A DNA stretch of 64,000 bases from positions 1,302,001 through 1,366,000 of the forward strand of contig OZ245731.1 of NCBI GenBank assembly GCA_965227155.1, in the 5' to 3' direction. The stretch comes from UBA6059 sp965227155 (GTDB taxonomy: Bacteria > Bacteroidota > Bacteroidia > Cytophagales > Cyclobacteriaceae). The translations under genes were made by a program, and so were the position numbers. The notes beneath the pieces were generated by a model that worked only from the letters and a program-made list of their open reading frames with translations, had not been told where the DNA came from and made no database searches. Of this stretch, positions 62,357 to 64,000 are shown one piece after another (the stretch's first letter is position 1; the number at the start of each line of letters is the position of its first letter).

Positions 62357-63359
62357 GTTTCTTTTTCAAAGTAATTTCCAATGCAATACTGACCAGTATA
62401 CTTACTGCAAGTTGAAAAATGAGCAACTTAATATTACCAATTTCATTGTAGGAATAAGTGACCACAAAAACCATCATTTGTAAGGCAGCAAGCACTAAAA
62501 CGACCTGTTGGTGGCTAAGGTTGAGCCCGAGCAGGTAATGATGTATGTGATTTTTGTCGGGGCTAAATGGTGAATTGCCATTGAATATCCTAATAGCAAA
62601 AACTCGTAGCGTATCAAATAAAGGCACAAATATGATGGATATGGCTACCAATGGTGCAGACTCAATAAGATTTAGTTCAATAAACTCAATCGCTAAAACC
62701 GCCAAAACGAACCCACAAACCAATGACCCTGTATCACCCATGAAAATCTTAGCAGAAAACATATTATAACGCAAAAAACCCAATACACCCCCGGCAAGTG
62801 CAAACCCCACAAAGGTGTACTGCGGATATTCAGGATAGAAAAATATGCCAAAAAGTATACTGCTTATAAATACTATGGTGCCAGCCAGCCCGTCAAGCCC
62901 ATCGATAAGGTTTACGGAATTGGTAATACATAAAATCACTAAAAATGTAAATGCATAGCTATAGCCAATACTTAACTCATAGATGTTGAATATCCCCTGA
63001 AAGCTGGTGATACGCACATCAGCAATGAACATTACGATTCCGCAAGCCAATACCTGAACAAAAAACTTCTTGAAAACAGAAACTTCAATGATGTCATCCT
63101 TAACACCTACAAAAAATATGACCAATGTACCTGCCAATAATTGCTGAACAGCCATATCAATTTTTCCAAAAATGTGGATGGCAGTCATAAATCCAGTAAA
63201 AATCGCAACCCCGCCCAGCCTGGGAATTAAATCTTCATGGACTTTGCGGTAATTGGGTATGTCCAGTATCTTTTTGCTATAGGCAACCCGAATGATCGTA
63301 GGCACCGCAAAGAGTGCAACTAGCAAGGCCCATAGAAAAGAAAGGAAAATTTGAATCAA
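62334..63359 (-). CDS. WecA/MraY-type undecaprenyl-phosphate sugar-1-phosphate transferase
   Basis: A 341-aa inner-membrane enzyme with about 10-11 TM helices. Catalytic-site motifs are visible: FFVGVKDDIIEVS (Asp-Asp), NSVNLIDGLDGLAG, FMGDTGSLVCG and the WecA-type PDKNHIHHYLLG. It starts surface polysaccharide or lipid-linked glycan by moving HexNAc-1-P to undecaprenyl phosphate. Start is TTG 63359. It overlaps the DUF4271 gene by 23 bases. Confidence 0.92.
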   Translation of the reverse strand: MIQIFLSFLWALLVALFAVPTIIRVAYSKKILDIPNYRKVHEDLIPRLGGVAIFTGFMTAIHIFGKIDMAVQQLLAGTLVIFFVGVKDDIIEVSVFKKFFVQVLACGIVMFIADVRITSFQGIFNIYELSIGYSYAFTFLVILCITNSVNLIDGLDGLAGTIVFISSILFGIFFYPEYPQYTFVGFALAGGVLGFLRYNMFSAKIFMGDTGSLVCGFVLAVLAIEFIELNLIESAPLVAISIIFVPLFDTLRVFAIRIFNGNSPFSPDKNHIHHYLLGLNLSHQQVVLVLAALQMMVFVVTYSYNEIGNIKLLIFQLAVSILVSIALEITLKKKHVQPKAH

Positions 63360-63390
63360 GACTAATAATTTTACTCAACAAAAATAGACA

Positions 63391-64000
63391 TTAAAATCTG
63401 CTAGTAAAGCCAAAATGAACTTTTGCCTGATTTAAGTTGAGGTTTTGACCGGATTGCTGACCCAGGGCATAAACGAGACTAAATATACCAGCCTCAGAAG
63501 TGAGTGAAAGACCGACACCCAACCCAAAAGGCTGATCATTGAATGATTCATTGATCGTATTGCGGGCATAAAATGCCTGATCATAAAAAAAGAACACATA
63601 GGACGTTTCGTTCCATGCCCACCTTAGTTCTGTGTTACTTAAGGCATAAGCACTTGCAAAAAACTGCAATTCGTTAAATCCTCTTAATGATTTGAGCCCC
63701 CCGAGCCGAAGCAAATCATTAAGAAAAAGGGCAGGGTTATAAACAGAGGCAGCTCTCAGTCGCTGATAAACAGACCAGCTTCCTTTAAGTGGAAGGTTGT
63801 AGAGGCCATTCAATTGAAATTGGTATTGGTTGCTGTTAAGGCTGAGCGAGTCATAAAATGAGTTGGGTAGTTGAGGGTTCCGCAGGATAGCCTTTCTTCC
63901 TACTGACCCTGTAAAAGCTAGCTCCCCACCCCTTTGTAAAGGCCTGGCCTGATTATACCAGTCATAGGAAAAACCAAATTCATAAAAATCAATATTAAAA
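63391..64000 (-). CDS. BamA/TamA-like outer-membrane beta-barrel, C-terminal fragment
   Basis: The C-terminal 202 codons of a gene that continues past the right edge; the frame is open to the last base. It consists of beta-barrel strands such as RWAWNETSYVFFFYDQAFYA and FGLGVGLSLTSEAGIFSLVYALG, with a conserved RLGGLKSLRGFNE loop reminiscent of the VRGF/Y motif of the BamA lid and a terminal Phe (FGFTSRF). POTRA domains, if any, lie outside. Family level (BamA/TamA/D15) is likely; exact role unknown. Confidence 0.78.
   Translation of the reverse strand, partial: FNIDFYEFGFSYDWYNQARPLQRGGELAFTGSVGRKAILRNPQLPNSFYDSLSLNSNQYQFQLNGLYNLPLKGSWSVYQRLRAASVYNPALFLNDLLRLGGLKSLRGFNELQFFASAYALSNTELRWAWNETSYVFFFYDQAFYARNTINESFNDQPFGLGVGLSLTSEAGIFSLVYALGQQSGQNLNLNQAKVHFGFTSRF

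Overview
The window is a compact bacterial chromosome segment (about 60 protein genes, no rRNA or tRNA seen, no gene-free stretch above 300 bases). The gene content points to Bacteroidota, most likely a gliding marine or soil member of the Cytophagales (Fulvivirga/Marivirga/Roseivirga-like; the genus is inference). The reasons are a complete gldK-gldL-gldM-gldN type IX secretion (T9SS) core with porP, an SprE/PorW homologue, an atpB-E-F-H-A-G cluster lacking atpD/atpC, a fused alpha/beta E1 dehydrogenase, a bacillithiol-type YtxJ protein, many DUF2807/DUF4097/DUF4271 proteins and weak or absent Shine-Dalgarno sites.

Layout. 1-17.6 kb: housekeeping and metabolism (a penicillin-acylase fragment at the left edge, bestrophin, amidohydrolase, TauE/SafE permease, lipA, OsmC, YtxJ, a 43-residue-repeat protein, fused E1, M16 peptidase, ispF, mnmD, an AT-rich orphan FtsX-type permease, a GIN-domain protein, a GH3 glycosidase, a zinc-less quinone-reductase-type oxidoreductase). 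17.7-24.7 kb: an accessory island with a TacA/TacT-like acetyltransferase toxin-antitoxin pair, a ceramidase-like protein, a GDSL hydrolase, a tripartite HipB-HipS-HipT module with three evenly spaced palindromes in front of it, two predicted exported proteins and an MNT nucleotidyltransferase with a possible HEPN remnant. 24.7-41.2 kb: DinB, a large secreted VPS10/BNR protein, an SDR, an unknown protein, a sodium-pumping oxaloacetate decarboxylase operon (oadG-oadA-oadB), a GNAT protein, DUF4230, a CMD protein, an ECF sigma/anti-sigma/DUF4097/outer-membrane operon, a methyltransferase and a UbiA-like protein.

41.2-48 kb: one long minus-strand transcription unit starting with an M23 endopeptidase and a bactofilin and running through atpZ, an atpI-like gene and atpB-E-F-H-A-G, ending at a clear hairpin terminator. 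A second terminator-like hairpin sits between atpE and atpF. 48-54.8 kb on the plus strand: sprE/porW, a class A penicillin-binding protein and uvrC. 54.8-64 kb on the minus strand: a BamA-like barrel fragment, a WecA/MraY-type transferase, a DUF4271 protein, hemD, porP, gldK, gldL, gldM and gldN, closed by a terminator buried in the 3' end of uvrC. The last 16 kb therefore combines cell-wall and cytoskeletal functions, the proton ATPase and the proton-motive-force-driven T9SS/gliding motor.

The most notable items are the HipBST module with its 40-bp-periodic operator array and a Thr-Val-Thr loop in the kinase, the atpE/atpF hairpin, the coupling of M23/bactofilin genes to the ATP synthase operon, the 43-residue repeat protein, the Gly-rich insert in GldN, and the short ORF overlapping the MNT gene. 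No wholly new multi-gene system can be claimed from sequence alone.
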